Source of the DNA: DATJGF01 sp035495315
GTDB taxonomy: Bacteria; Verrucomicrobiota; Verrucomicrobiia; Limisphaerales; UBA8199
Length of the DNA stretch: 64,000 bases
Direction: 5' to 3'
NCBI GenBank assembly: GCA_035495315.1
Contig: DATJGF010000162.1
Location: 1-64,000 of the forward strand
The notes below the pieces were generated by a model, which was not told where the DNA came from, made no database searches, and worked only from the letters and a program-made list of their open reading frames with translations. The first letter of the stretch is position 1. Every line of letters begins with the position of its first letter. A program made the position numbers and the translations under genes. Shown piece by piece: positions 44,054 to 52,568 of the stretch.

Positions 44054-45874
44054 CTAGCGTTGTGCCTCCCAAACCCAATCACCTTCTGTGAGACTCTTGC
44101 CTGCCTTGCCATCGTCATCGGTTTGGTTCCAACCGACGGAGTATAGCAGGAAATGTTGAGGATCAACCCGTCGGTACCACATCGACTCGCCGGTTATCAC
44201 GTCAGTGGGGACCCTGGCGACGAATTCAGGCGAGACCGCCGCAAGCCTTTCAGGGTATTCATTACGAGCGAGGTGGTATCGCTCCAGCGCACACGCTAAC
44301 AGGGCCTGGTTCGCTATTGTTTGTTTCTGGGCAACCGTTTGGGTCGCCTTCAGAAAATTGGGCATCGCGACTCTCGCTAAAACAGTGTAAGGCGAGGGGT
44401 GCGTGACCCATGCTATTGCCTCGCCACCGATTTCATCCGCGACGTGCGCCTTGATGGTATTCTTAGTTGGGTCAATGGTTTCGAGGAACGCTTGTTCCCG
44501 CCGCGCTAAGGCAGCCATATTTTGAAAAAACCAGCCGCGCGGCATACAGCGCAACGCCCAAAAAGTTGGCTCCTGGATTTTTGCCCAGAAGCTTGGTTTG
44601 TCTCGGCCAAAGACGAAAATAGTCTCCAGGTCTGCCACCCTGGTCGTCTCAAACAAGTGACATGCCGAAACTCGCTCGGTATCCATTGCTTCAACCAGTT
44701 GCGGCAGCAGTTGGATTTCTTCCAATTGCTTTTGCAGGACGACCAGTTGTGGCTCGCGCCAGGCATGTAACCGCAAACCATCGCCAATAATGCTCGTATA
44801 CAGACCGCAAACGGCAACATTGATCATTGCCCCAACCAGCGTCATCGGCTTGCTATCGAGCAGCCTGGAAAGATCATGGAGCAGCGTCAACTCCCGCACC
44901 GCAGCCTCCGGTTTTCCCAGCAGCAGATCGCATTGTGCCCTCTGCGAGAGCACTTGAGCCACCATTCGAATGGTGATGAAATTCTGGATAGGAACCGCCC
45001 ATGTGTGTTCGTAATCGCCCTCTCTCCGCGCATAGGGGCGCTTCAGAGCGCTTCGCATCTGATCGAATTCCGGCGCCAGTGCGTCGGTGCACGCCAGATA
45101 ATCAGCCGCCCAACAAACTTTCGGGTTACGTAGAAAAACATCGAATTGATTAGGGCCTTTCGGCTCAACTCGCAAACCGCCTCCACCAGGAAACAAATCA
45201 GCGATTTCCTTGGGACTAAGAACCTTGTCGGTGCAAACGGTGATCCGCACCGTGGCCACAGGTAAATCCGACGGTCTGGCTTGCAGAGTATAATCCTGTG
45301 CGCCCTTCAAACTCGGCGCATTCGATGCTGCGGCCGCGGGCGAAAGGGAATCATAGACAACGTGGCGCAGCTTGTCAGTCTGCGCCGGACCCACACGTAA
45401 TGACTGGGAATTCGTAATAATTATATCCGCACTCGCAGTTAGGGTCTCTGTATTCAGCCCCACTATTGTGACTTCGGCAACCGCATTGCTATTTTGCCGT
45501 CCGATACACTCCCCCACCCCCGAATACTTCCTGGATAGCTCGTTGGAACTTAAGTCTTGAGCTACCACTGCAACCAGCTTTGTTGTTCCTTTGGTTTTGG
45601 GTTCGGATTTTATGAACCAATCGGCAATTCCCGGTGCCTTAAAAATATTCTCTTCATCAGGGACCGGGGAGGGGATGCGGGCAGCCCAATTCAGATTGAC
45701 CCCTTTCGCCTCGAGTTGTTTTCGGCAGTTGTTCCACGTCCGCCGACCACGCCAATTCTCTTCGGCATAAAAGATGGCCAGGAGCGTGAGGAGACACGCC
45801 GTGACGAAAAGCGCCCGTGGCAAAACTCGCCGGGGTCTAGGCGTCGGAGCAGAAGTATGCGGCGAATCAGACAT
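44054..45874 (-). CDS. Hypothetical membrane-anchored protein, third gene of an ECF sigma operon
   Basis: 606 residues; I do not recognise the family. A proline-rich N-terminal tail precedes one hydrophobic helix at about 20-40 (ALFVTACLLTLLAIFYA), so most of the protein is probably outside the cytoplasm. The middle is rich in helices (LLHDLSRLLDSKPMTLVGAM, QKQLEEIQLLPQLVEAM). The C-terminal 100 residues (ALLACALERYHLARNEYPER and LYSVGWNQTDDDGKAGKS) resemble the end of exported Verrucomicrobial proteins, possibly a pilin-like fold fragment; this is from memory and weak. Its start overlaps the anti-sigma-like gene by 8 bp, so it is the effector or sensor of that ECF module. Confidence 0.6.
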   Translation of the reverse strand: MSDSPHTSAPTPRPRRVLPRALFVTACLLTLLAIFYAEENWRGRRTWNNCRKQLEAKGVNLNWAARIPSPVPDEENIFKAPGIADWFIKSEPKTKGTTKLVAVVAQDLSSNELSRKYSGVGECIGRQNSNAVAEVTIVGLNTETLTASADIIITNSQSLRVGPAQTDKLRHVVYDSLSPAAAASNAPSLKGAQDYTLQARPSDLPVATVRITVCTDKVLSPKEIADLFPGGGGLRVEPKGPNQFDVFLRNPKVCWAADYLACTDALAPEFDQMRSALKRPYARREGDYEHTWAVPIQNFITIRMVAQVLSQRAQCDLLLGKPEAAVRELTLLHDLSRLLDSKPMTLVGAMINVAVCGLYTSIIGDGLRLHAWREPQLVVLQKQLEEIQLLPQLVEAMDTERVSACHLFETTRVADLETIFVFGRDKPSFWAKIQEPTFWALRCMPRGWFFQNMAALARREQAFLETIDPTKNTIKAHVADEIGGEAIAWVTHPSPYTVLARVAMPNFLKATQTVAQKQTIANQALLACALERYHLARNEYPERLAAVSPEFVARVPTDVITGESMWYRRVDPQHFLLYSVGWNQTDDDGKAGKSLTEGDWVWEAQR

Positions 45875-46331
45875 AGCTCGGGCCCATTGATTGAACCACC
45901 CGCGGCGCGCCGGAACGCTCGCTCCGTGGCGAAGGCGCGGGCTGCCTTGAGGGCTGTATGCTTGCTGTTTTGGCCGGCTGGATCAATTCGGTTAAAATCC
46001 GCTGTTGTTCCTTCCACGCCATGATCATGCCCGAGGTAGCTTCTGCTCCTGAGCTTGCGATGCTTTCGGAACTGTCCTTGGCCGTATGATTTACCGTAAT
46101 CAGTAGCACCCAAACCGCCGCCAGCCCGACCCAAGCTTTGGGAGAGGGCCAAAGCAGCACCGCCAGGTAAGCCTTCAGCGAGGAGACTGGCCTGCGCGCA
46201 GAGACCACACGTGGCGCGTAGCCTCCCTCGGTCGCGGCATTGGCGGCCGACAAAATATCATTTCGCCATTCGGCGGGCAGCTTGCGTAACGGTTGTTGAT
46301 GCAGCCACTCCTCAAAATCATCGCCTTGCAT
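45867..46331 (-). CDS. Single-helix membrane protein, probable anti-sigma factor
   Basis: 154 residues. The N-terminal 60 residues (EEWLHQQPLRKLPAEWRND) are helical and cytoplasmic, followed by one membrane helix at about 68-82 (WVGLAAVWVLLITV) and a proline/serine-rich exported tail. This size and layout between an ECF sigma gene and an exported protein is that of a transmembrane anti-sigma factor, although no ZAS zinc motif (HxxxCxxC) is present. It is 15 bp downstream of the sigma gene and overlaps the 606-residue gene. Identification is by context and topology, not by motif. Confidence 0.6.
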   Translation of the reverse strand: MQGDDFEEWLHQQPLRKLPAEWRNDILSAANAATEGGYAPRVVSARRPVSSLKAYLAVLLWPSPKAWVGLAAVWVLLITVNHTAKDSSESIASSGAEATSGMIMAWKEQQRILTELIQPAKTASIQPSRQPAPSPRSERSGAPRVVQSMGPSYV

Positions 46332-46346
46332 AAAGTCGCTTCCTGT

Positions 46347-46859
46347 TCATTTAATCTCGTCAAATAGAGGACGCAGCCGCTGGCGCAATTTGTCTATCCC
46401 ATAGCGATAACGGCTAGCAGCTGTATTCGCCGGGATCTCCATGAGTTCGGCGATTTGTTGAAAAGTTAGTCCCTCCCAAAGCTTCAAATGCACCACAGCG
46501 CGCTGTTCCGGAGCCAGATCGCCTAGAGCAGCCGAAATGGATTCTCGAAAAGCCCGCTCGTCGGGTTCGTCCACAGGAGCAAATAATGGCAGGGTCTCCC
46601 CAGCCCATCGTTCATGGGTCCGTAACCTGGTTTCACGCCGTCGGATCAGGTCAATCGCAAGATTATGAGCAAGCCGCAGCAGAAAGGCGCGCGGTTCCCG
46701 CACCTCGCCGGGCAGGTGCGGCGATTTGGCCAATTTGATGAACAGTTCCTGCAGTAAATCGCGGGTATCGGCCTCATTTCGGGTAAAATTAAGCAGAAAA
46801 GCGAACAAAGCCTGGCCGTGTTCATCGTACACCTTCTCGAGGGTTCCAGGCGCTGTCAT
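46347..46859 (-). CDS. ECF-family sigma factor (module 1)
   Basis: 170 residues. Region 2 is visible (YDEHGQALFAFLLNFTRNEA, TRDLLQELFIKLAKS, PRAFLLRLAHNLAIDLIRRR) and region 4 ends LKLWEGLTFQQIAELMEIPA with NTAASRYRYGIDKLRQRL, the helix-turn-helix that binds the -35 element. It directs RNA polymerase to its own regulon and is presumably held by the membrane protein encoded next. No promoter with a clear ECF signature was identified in front of it. Confidence 0.93.
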   Translation of the reverse strand: MTAPGTLEKVYDEHGQALFAFLLNFTRNEADTRDLLQELFIKLAKSPHLPGEVREPRAFLLRLAHNLAIDLIRRRETRLRTHERWAGETLPLFAPVDEPDERAFRESISAALGDLAPEQRAVVHLKLWEGLTFQQIAELMEIPANTAASRYRYGIDKLRQRLRPLFDEIK

Positions 46860-46993
46860 CCGTTTAACCTATGACGCGCCCGGCGGCCAAATTTGTCTAG
46901 AACAGAATGTGAATAGTCTGTGAGTAACTACTAATAAGTTATTCTCGACCTCAAACCCCGAGCCGACCATATACGGGCCGGAAAACCAGCCTT

Positions 46994-47236
46994 ATGAGGG
47001 TTCTTTTGTACGATGTCGAGTCCAGCCGCTACTTCCAGGCCCCGGCAGGGTGGACTGCGGATCCTGCGTCAGCGCATGATTTGCAGGGCACGGTTCAGGC
47101 GGTATCCGTCGCGTTTCAAAATCGCCTGAAAGCTGCAGAAATCATCCTGGCATTCGACGAGCGCCATTTAAGAAACATGCACCTGCCGCTCAAGGTCCAG
47201 GACTTCCCTACTTGCGGACCTCCTCTCTCGATTTGA
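46994..47236 (+). CDS. Small hypothetical protein
   Basis: 80 residues starting MRVLLYDVESSRYFQAPAGW and ending in MHLPLKVQDFPTCGPPLSI, between two minus-strand operons. The pattern (a short strand VLLYDVESSRYFQ, a tryptophan turn, then a helix AVSVAFQNRLKAAEIILAFD) looks like a folded small protein, and I recall similar short verrucomicrobial proteins with this YFQ...W...ILAFD order, but cannot name a family. Codon use is like that of the neighbours. No ribosome site is evident. It may be a real orphan gene or chance. Confidence 0.45.
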   Translation: MRVLLYDVESSRYFQAPAGWTADPASAHDLQGTVQAVSVAFQNRLKAAEIILAFDERHLRNMHLPLKVQDFPTCGPPLSI

Positions 47237-47290
47237 ACTAAATTCGAACGCAATTCGTAATCCTAACGGGTCGCCTTTCGAATTTCAAAC

Positions 47291-48382
47291 TTATCGACCA
47301 CTTTTCTCTTCCGGTTCCTCGGCTTCCCCGGCATTCAGCTTGTCCACCAACGGTTGCACGCGTTCCCAAAGTCTACGTGGCACTTGACTCCTCTGACTGC
47401 TGGTCTCAATTTCACCGTCAAAAAGCAAATTACCTTCTTTGTCGTGAGCCGTCAGATGTAACTTCGGTTTGGTGACGATTACAATCGTCCCTGAATCGTC
47501 GGTATTTACCAGGCTTTTGACCCCTTTGCCCGAACTGCGCACAGTCACACTGGCATTATTGTCCACGGCGACACCTGCCCCGACGAGATCCTCGAATATT
47601 TTCCGCACTGTGCTCGTTGCGGGGTCGGAATTGGTCATGCCGCGCAACGCCTCACGAAGCGATTTGCGCGCCTCTTCCATACCCTGGCGAATATCCTCTT
47701 GTACTTTTGGATCCATCTTAAGGTTTCCCAACGCATCCCGCGCCACTTTCAGCTGGTCTCGGATCATTTCTTCCAGGTGCAGATCTTTGAGTTGCTGATG
47801 CAATTCATGGAACCCGTTTTCCAGATTGTGCTGGCCTTCTTCGAGATTGGCATAGTGACGGCTTCCGTTGCCGAGCGTCACTGAAACAGTGCGCGCCTTG
47901 GCCGCGCGGTAATATCGGATTTTCACAGCGTCGCCCGCATTTCGGCTTCGAACCAGCTTGCGCAATTGAGCCGGATGCACCAGGGACTGATCGTCAAACG
48001 CGATGAGGACATCGTTTTTTTGCAATCCGGCTTCTGCTGCGGGCCCGTTGGTCACCACATACGTCACCACCAACCCAATTCCGTTCTCGAGATCCAATTG
48101 CGAAACCAGTGCGTCGGAAGGTTCGGTGGTGGAAATACCCAACCATCCAGCCGTTTTGGATGGGGACTCTTCATCCGGAGCCGTAGGCTCAATCTTTTCG
48201 ATCGAAATGGCTTCGGCTTTGGCTGCCGCTTGTGCTGCCGGTGGGGTCGAACCGGTGTCCTGCTCGGCGGCCGCTTCAACTACTGCGCGCGGCGGTATAG
48301 CGTGGGATTTGAGGAGCAAAAATGGTGTAAGGAGAAGCGCTAGAGCGCTGGCGAGCTTTATCTGCGGGTAATATCTCTTCAT
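47291..48382 (-). CDS. Exported PDZ-domain protein, third gene of the second ECF operon
   Basis: 363 residues from the ATG at 48382. A signal peptide (MKRYYPQIKLASALALLLTP, about 28 residues) is followed by an alanine-rich linker, then one PDZ domain at about 78-172 (GWLGISTTEPSDALVSQLDL, VTNGPAAEAGLQKNDVLIAF). The remainder is helical (residues 185-245, EEGQHNLENGFHELHQQLKD) and then beta-rich with FDGEIETSSQRSQVPRRLWE. No protease triad is present. It probably lies in the periplasm and may report protein damage to the ECF system. Its neighbours are the anti-sigma-like protein and the sigma factor, all on the minus strand. Confidence 0.8.
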   Translation of the reverse strand: MKRYYPQIKLASALALLLTPFLLLKSHAIPPRAVVEAAAEQDTGSTPPAAQAAAKAEAISIEKIEPTAPDEESPSKTAGWLGISTTEPSDALVSQLDLENGIGLVVTYVVTNGPAAEAGLQKNDVLIAFDDQSLVHPAQLRKLVRSRNAGDAVKIRYYRAAKARTVSVTLGNGSRHYANLEEGQHNLENGFHELHQQLKDLHLEEMIRDQLKVARDALGNLKMDPKVQEDIRQGMEEARKSLREALRGMTNSDPATSTVRKIFEDLVGAGVAVDNNASVTVRSSGKGVKSLVNTDDSGTIVIVTKPKLHLTAHDKEGNLLFDGEIETSSQRSQVPRRLWERVQPLVDKLNAGEAEEPEEKSGR

Positions 48383-48395
48383 AGGACCGGAGTGT

Positions 48396-48893
48396 TTAGT
48401 AAATGTCATATCTCACGGGAGTCACCTCGAGCCTGGGACTCTGTCGTTCAATCGTTACGCCGCGCGCCGAGTCGTGCAGCACTACCTCGTCGCGCCATTC
48501 ACGACAACGCAGACGCACTGGGACGCCGTCCGGGAGTCGGGCCACGGCATCGAACGAGGCGACCAATTGCTCATCGATCTCCACCAAATCTGCTTTCAGC
48601 ACGGGTTTGGGTGAACTAACCGTGCTCCCGTTTTCCAGTCGAGTCTGGGGCTGCGGCTCGGGCTTATGAGCCAATAAGCTGAGCAAGACGGCGGCGGCCA
48701 CTGCTGCGGGCGCAAGCCAACGCAGTCGCTGCCACCAGCAGAAGGATTGATATCGACTTTGGGACTCAGGCCGGGGTGTGAATGCACTCTCCCGAGCCGC
48801 TTCGGTTACCCGGCGCACAAACTCTTCCGGAGCCTTGGCCGGCTCAAGCTTCCTTAATTCCTTCTCCAAAAGTTCCGGATCGAACTGGCTCAT
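48396..48893 (-). CDS. Single-helix membrane protein, probable anti-sigma factor (module 2)
   Basis: 165 residues. A helical cytoplasmic part (LLEKELRKLEPAKAPEEFVR) precedes one membrane helix at about 60-75 (WLAPAAVAAAVLLSLLA), then an exported beta-rich tail with VRLRCREWRDEVVLHDSARG. It overlaps the sigma gene by 4 bp (ATGA-type coupling), the usual sign of a sigma/anti-sigma pair. No zinc motif is visible. The PDZ gene starts 13 bp beyond its stop. The exported tail is different from that of module 1. Confidence 0.65.
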   Translation of the reverse strand: MSQFDPELLEKELRKLEPAKAPEEFVRRVTEAARESAFTPRPESQSRYQSFCWWQRLRWLAPAAVAAAVLLSLLAHKPEPQPQTRLENGSTVSSPKPVLKADLVEIDEQLVASFDAVARLPDGVPVRLRCREWRDEVVLHDSARGVTIERQSPRLEVTPVRYDIY

Positions 48894-49393
48894 AGCACCA
48901 CTTCCCGCGTCAATTTCCGCAACTCTTCCAGGCCATAGCGATATCGCGAGGCCGCTGTGTTGGGGGGGATGCCCAACGCATCGGCGATTTCGGCAAAAGT
49001 TAGTCCCGCCCAGATTTTGAGCGTCACCACTTCTCGATAAATTGATGGCAAGCGGCTCATCGCACTCTGCACCAGGTTTGCTCTTTCACGCTCCTCGACG
49101 GTGCTATCGAACCAGGCTTGTGGGGTATCGTCGTGAGCCGCCAATTCACGTCCCAGACGTCGATCCTCGGCGCGCGCCCAATCGATTGCCCGCCGGTGAA
49201 TCGTTGCATAGACCGCTGCCAATGGCGGAGGCAGGCCTTTGCCGCCGCGTTGAGCGGCCTCGAGGATAGCTTCCTGGACCAAATCCTGCGCGTCGGCTTC
49301 GGAGCGCGCCTTTTGCCGCGCAAAGAGCAGAAACCGGGACGCATGGTCATCCAACCACCGCCGCCATTCAGCTTGGGCACTCGATTCATCCAT
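48890..49393 (-). CDS. ECF-family sigma factor (module 2)
   Basis: 167 residues. Region 2 is FLLFARQKARSEADAQDLVQ with EAILEAAQRGGK, and region 4 is LPSIYREVVTLKIWAGLTFA with EIADALGIPPNTAASRYRYG, very close in style to the sigma factor of module 1 at 46347-46859 but clearly a different sequence upstream. It overlaps the anti-sigma-like gene by 4 bp. Two ECF modules thus lie within 6 kb with the same gene order sigma, membrane protein, exported protein. Confidence 0.93.
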   Translation of the reverse strand: MDESSAQAEWRRWLDDHASRFLLFARQKARSEADAQDLVQEAILEAAQRGGKGLPPPLAAVYATIHRRAIDWARAEDRRLGRELAAHDDTPQAWFDSTVEERERANLVQSAMSRLPSIYREVVTLKIWAGLTFAEIADALGIPPNTAASRYRYGLEELRKLTREVVL

Positions 49394-49459
49394 TCAACCG
49401 CTCTCCGCGATTCTATATCTTAAAGCGACGCCCAAGCTCAGAGTTGTCTAAAAATGTCC

Positions 49460-49858
49460 TTAGTCCGTCGGCAACCCAAAAAACAGGCAAAGCCACGGCT
49501 TTAAATCAGGAAATTCCACCGCTTTGCCGGTCGAAATCAGGAACAACTTCATGTTCTCAGTAAACCCGGCGCCGTCGAAAACCACCAGCCCCGGGATCGG
49601 CCAGGCGGCTATATCGTTGATGATTGACGGAATTTTCTCCTCTGCGGTCCCGGTAACCGACTGAAATTTGCATTCGATTCCCAGCGTTTTTCTCGTTTGG
49701 GGGTGAATTACGACCACATCGATGTGGCGAACTGCTCCCCAGATACGGCGCGCTACCCGAACCTGTTGTTTGGACTCCAAACCCAAGCCAGTCGCTAGCT
49801 CTGCTACCGCCTTCACCAAATCGTCCCCATTTGCAACCGCGACGCCTTTTCCGGGCAT
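49460..49858 (-). CDS. Small PD-(D/E)XK nuclease, probable restriction enzyme of the adjacent methylase
   Basis: 132 residues from the ATG at 49858 with a good ribosome site (GAGAGGA). The catalytic PD-(D/E)XK signature is RHIDVVVIHPQTRKTLGIEC with D47 and E62-x-K64, followed by EEKIPSIINDIAAWPIPGLV. The stop of the methylase gene is 18 bp upstream, so the two are one operon. A free-standing 130-residue PD-(D/E)XK protein beside a Dam-like methylase is best read as a type II restriction pair, but a repair or nicking role cannot be excluded. The recognition site is not deducible. Confidence 0.75.
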   Translation of the reverse strand: MPGKGVAVANGDDLVKAVAELATGLGLESKQQVRVARRIWGAVRHIDVVVIHPQTRKTLGIECKFQSVTGTAEEKIPSIINDIAAWPIPGLVVFDGAGFTENMKLFLISTGKAVEFPDLKPWLCLFFGLPTD

Positions 49859-49876
49859 AACATCCTCTCTTAATTG

Positions 49877-50818
49877 CTATCGCTCGCTCAACACGATGAC
49901 CTCGGAAACCAATCCGCGCTTCGCCCCGTCGCTGTTGACCGCCCGCCGCGCATTGACCGTCTTAAGACTAAAACCTGTATAGAGCTTGCGAATGAATGGT
50001 GTGTCGGAATTCGAGAGCATCAGCCTCACGCCGCGACGCGCTGCATCCGCAAATAAAGCTGCTAACTCTTCTTGTTCTGGTTTGCCAAAGTCTTCTTTCG
50101 TATAGGAAGTGAAGTTCGCCGTCGGGGAAACCGGAAAGTAAGGCGGATCAACATAAACGAACTGGCCAGCGGAAGCCGCGCCCAAGGTTTGCCGGAAGTC
50201 CTGCACCGTGAGCTTTGCCCCCTGCAACTCGCGACTCGCCGCCAGCAGGTTCGATCTGTCATACAACGAGACCTTCTCCGGTTTGTACGACCCGACGGGG
50301 ACATTGAATTCGCCCCGACCGTTGACCCGCCACAAGCCATTGTAACACGTCTTGTTGAGGAAAATCATCCGCGCGGCCCGCTCGAGCGATTCGCTGAGTT
50401 GATGTTGGCTGCGAACCAGGTAAAAATACCGCTCGCCTTCTGCCTTAAACCGTTTCAAGTGCTCATCGAGCCGCTGCATCAAATCCACCACGCGGTCGCG
50501 CACGATTTCATAGCAGTTAATCAGTTCGCCATTGTTGTCGTGCAAACAGGCGCGCATTGCTGGAAAGCGCGCTTTCAAATGGAAGAAAACCGCACCGCCA
50601 CCCAGAAAGGGCTCGCAATAGGAAGTAATTGAGTCCGGGAAATAGGCGTCGAACTGGCTTAACAGTTGCGATTTACCTCCCGCCCATTTCAAAAACGGCT
50701 GAGCTTCAGTCAACCCGTTGACTGATATTTGGCGAGCATTACCGAGCCGCGACGCTCGAGCCGCCTTCGGCGAAGAGAGTCGTGGCGGGGATGGACGCCC
50801 GTGCGCTGATTCTGACAT
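49877..50818 (-). CDS. Dam-like DNA adenine N6-methyltransferase
   Basis: 313 residues from the ATG at 50818; a TTG 12 codons upstream is unlikely. The N-terminal 40 residues are a polar extension. AdoMet-binding and catalytic blocks are in order: FLKWAGGKSQLL (42-53), CEPFLGGGAVFFHL, LNKTCYNGLWRVN and VYVDPPYFPVS with DPPY at 224-227. The class is the D12 (Dam, DpnM) type. Its partner downstream is the small PD-(D/E)XK protein. The target is unknown; GATC is common for the class. It is followed upstream by a repeat-rich 280-bp region. Confidence 0.93.
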   Translation of the reverse strand: MSESAHGRPSPPRLSSPKAARASRLGNARQISVNGLTEAQPFLKWAGGKSQLLSQFDAYFPDSITSYCEPFLGGGAVFFHLKARFPAMRACLHDNNGELINCYEIVRDRVVDLMQRLDEHLKRFKAEGERYFYLVRSQHQLSESLERAARMIFLNKTCYNGLWRVNGRGEFNVPVGSYKPEKVSLYDRSNLLAASRELQGAKLTVQDFRQTLGAASAGQFVYVDPPYFPVSPTANFTSYTKEDFGKPEQEELAALFADAARRGVRLMLSNSDTPFIRKLYTGFSLKTVNARRAVNSDGAKRGLVSEVIVLSER

Positions 50819-50865
50819 TGTTGGATCGATCCCTGAGCCGACGCCAAAGATCAAGATGATTGTAT

Positions 50866-51088
50866 TGTAGGAGACGACGTGAGGAAGCTGAAAGATTGAA
50901 CCTTGAACATCGAACTTTGAACTCCGAACACGATACCGGCAACCGTCGCCCGCGAGAGTTAGCTTGCGGTTTTGGGCATTCTGCGTTCAATGTTCAGAGT
51001 TCAGCGTTCGATGTTCGATGTTAAGCGCCGTTCATCTCCGTTCTCCGCTGCGAGTTTTGCTCAAAGTCTCCTTACGTCGTCTCCTACA
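50866..51088. repeat. Composite repeat: family B arms enclosing family C inverted repeat
   Basis: Outer arms of family B lie at 50866-50885 (TGTAGGAGACGACGTGAGGA) and 51067-51088 (ending GTCGTCTCCTACA). Inside, a tandem-rich family C arm at 50896-50930 (with TTGAACATCGAACTTTGAAC) is complemented at 50985-51022 (with GTTCGATGTTCGATGTT). The block fills the gap between the methylase and the MetE-like gene. Confidence 0.8.
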
Positions 51089-51096
51089 TTGCCTCC

Positions 51097-52347
51097 TCAA
51101 CGCAGTGCTTTGAGATGCGTCAACGGCTCGCGATCCGGCAATTGGTCCCAGGCCAGCGCCTCGTCTGCGGCGGGCACATAGCGCTCGGGTAATCCCAATT
51201 CCTTAAGAATAATATTTCTGGCCAAAGGAATGCCGGTCGTTTTGTAAAACGCCAGATGCCGATTGAAACCCTGTCGCCCGAACCCGCAATCCGTCGACAG
51301 GATCAGTTTGTCCGCAGGGATGTATTCAAGACTTCGTCGGATACGGTCCGCAATCACGTTCGGAAAATCCGCTTGCAGCGTGCGATGGCTAATCACACCG
51401 ACCGCAATCTTCTTCTTGAGGCTATTCTTAAATGACTTGAACAGCGGCAGCTCCTTAAGGTTGTTTTCAGTAGCTTCGATCGTCCACACATCGCCTTTGA
51501 GGCGTTCGAGGTAGATCTCGATTGAATTGGCGTACGATTCGTCGCTGAATACCTTCTGCATATTCGGATTTCCCCAGCAGGTGTGAATCCAGACCTCGAC
51601 ATTCTCCAGGCCTTCGACTTCGCGGTTGAAAGCGTCCACCAGGAAATTAATGAACTCCTTCTGATCGGGATTGTAGCGCGCCATAAAATGCAACGTCGGT
51701 TCCTCGACCTGGATCACCTTGCAGCCCGACGCCGCGAGTTGGCGCAGCTCGCGGTTCATCGCCTCCGCCATATCCCAAATCAACTGCTTCTTGTCTTCCA
51801 GCGGATATTGCGGGGTATGGCTATCCAGAAAAAACGCCAGTACCTGGGCTGAACAAGTTCCGAATTTTACCGGCTTGCCAGCAGCCGCCGCCGCCTGCTG
51901 CGCAATCCGCCAGATTTTGGCATATTCCAACGGATTTTTCGCATCGTGTTCAACCTTGCCGACCACCCGCGGCCATCGCCACGTCTTGTAAATGGAATCG
52001 AGCATCGTCCCCACCGGATACGAAAGCAACGGCGAGCGTGTCTTCTCGGTTTGCAGTTCTTCGTGTTCGAATCCTTTCCAGCGTTGCAGCATGTAATGAT
52101 GCCAGGAGCGACCCGCGACATCCTCATCCAAATGATAATCGCCAGTCGTCACGATATCGAGCCCGGCACGCGCCTGGTCCGATACGACCACTGTATGAGC
52201 ATCCGTGAATTGCTCGCGATACCACGGATCCATCATTGCCGTATCGAGAGGCCGTCCCCACATATTGGCGGTGTACCATCGTGGGCGCGGCCACGAGCCG
52301 GTGACCGTGGCCGGCAGCATCAAATCCTTAGTCGCAGTGAATGCCAT
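51097..52347 (-). CDS. MetE C-terminal-like cobalamin-independent methyltransferase
   Basis: 416 residues with a strong ribosome site (AGGAGGA, 52351-52357 on the plus strand as TCCTCCT). The zinc-binding MetE barrel is recognisable: TVTGSWPRP at the start, VIQVEEPTLH, VWIHTCWGN with H255 and C257, and LILSTDCGFGRQG. It matches only the C-terminal catalytic half of E. coli MetE (753 residues). Such short proteins transfer a methyl group to homocysteine from a folate or other donor, or act on other thiols; the donor is not visible. It stands alone on the minus strand. Confidence 0.85.
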   Translation of the reverse strand: MAFTATKDLMLPATVTGSWPRPRWYTANMWGRPLDTAMMDPWYREQFTDAHTVVVSDQARAGLDIVTTGDYHLDEDVAGRSWHHYMLQRWKGFEHEELQTEKTRSPLLSYPVGTMLDSIYKTWRWPRVVGKVEHDAKNPLEYAKIWRIAQQAAAAAGKPVKFGTCSAQVLAFFLDSHTPQYPLEDKKQLIWDMAEAMNRELRQLAASGCKVIQVEEPTLHFMARYNPDQKEFINFLVDAFNREVEGLENVEVWIHTCWGNPNMQKVFSDESYANSIEIYLERLKGDVWTIEATENNLKELPLFKSFKNSLKKKIAVGVISHRTLQADFPNVIADRIRRSLEYIPADKLILSTDCGFGRQGFNRHLAFYKTTGIPLARNIILKELGLPERYVPAADEALAWDQLPDREPLTHLKALR

Positions 52348-52505
52348 ACGTCCTCCTGTTGGTTAAACCGAGTTGCCTGAGCGCGATTCTTGTGGCGAAT
52401 AGGATAACCACGCTCGCGCTTTGGTTGGATCATGTCGTACTCTTGTCCGAACCAGCCCTCTGCGACAAGCTGTTTTTCGGAAGGACGTCGTACCTGCTCT
52501 CATTA

Positions 52506-52527
52506 ACCCCCAGCTTCAGCTGGGGGT
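52506..52527. repeat. G/C-rich stem-loop
   Basis: A perfect 10-bp inverted repeat ACCCCCAGCT/AGCTGGGGGT with a 2-nt loop (52506-52515 and 52518-52527). It lies 42 bp beyond the end of the HD gene on the minus strand; the following TTAATG is not a T-run, so termination by it is uncertain. Confidence 0.6.
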
Positions 52528-52568
52528 GGCGCACGCGGAAATCGATCGGAACTGCTTCATGAAGCGGT

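Noticed and set aside
52348..52500. Riboswitch upstream of the MetE-like gene
   Set aside because: No B12-box or SAM-type structure was recognisable in the short leader.
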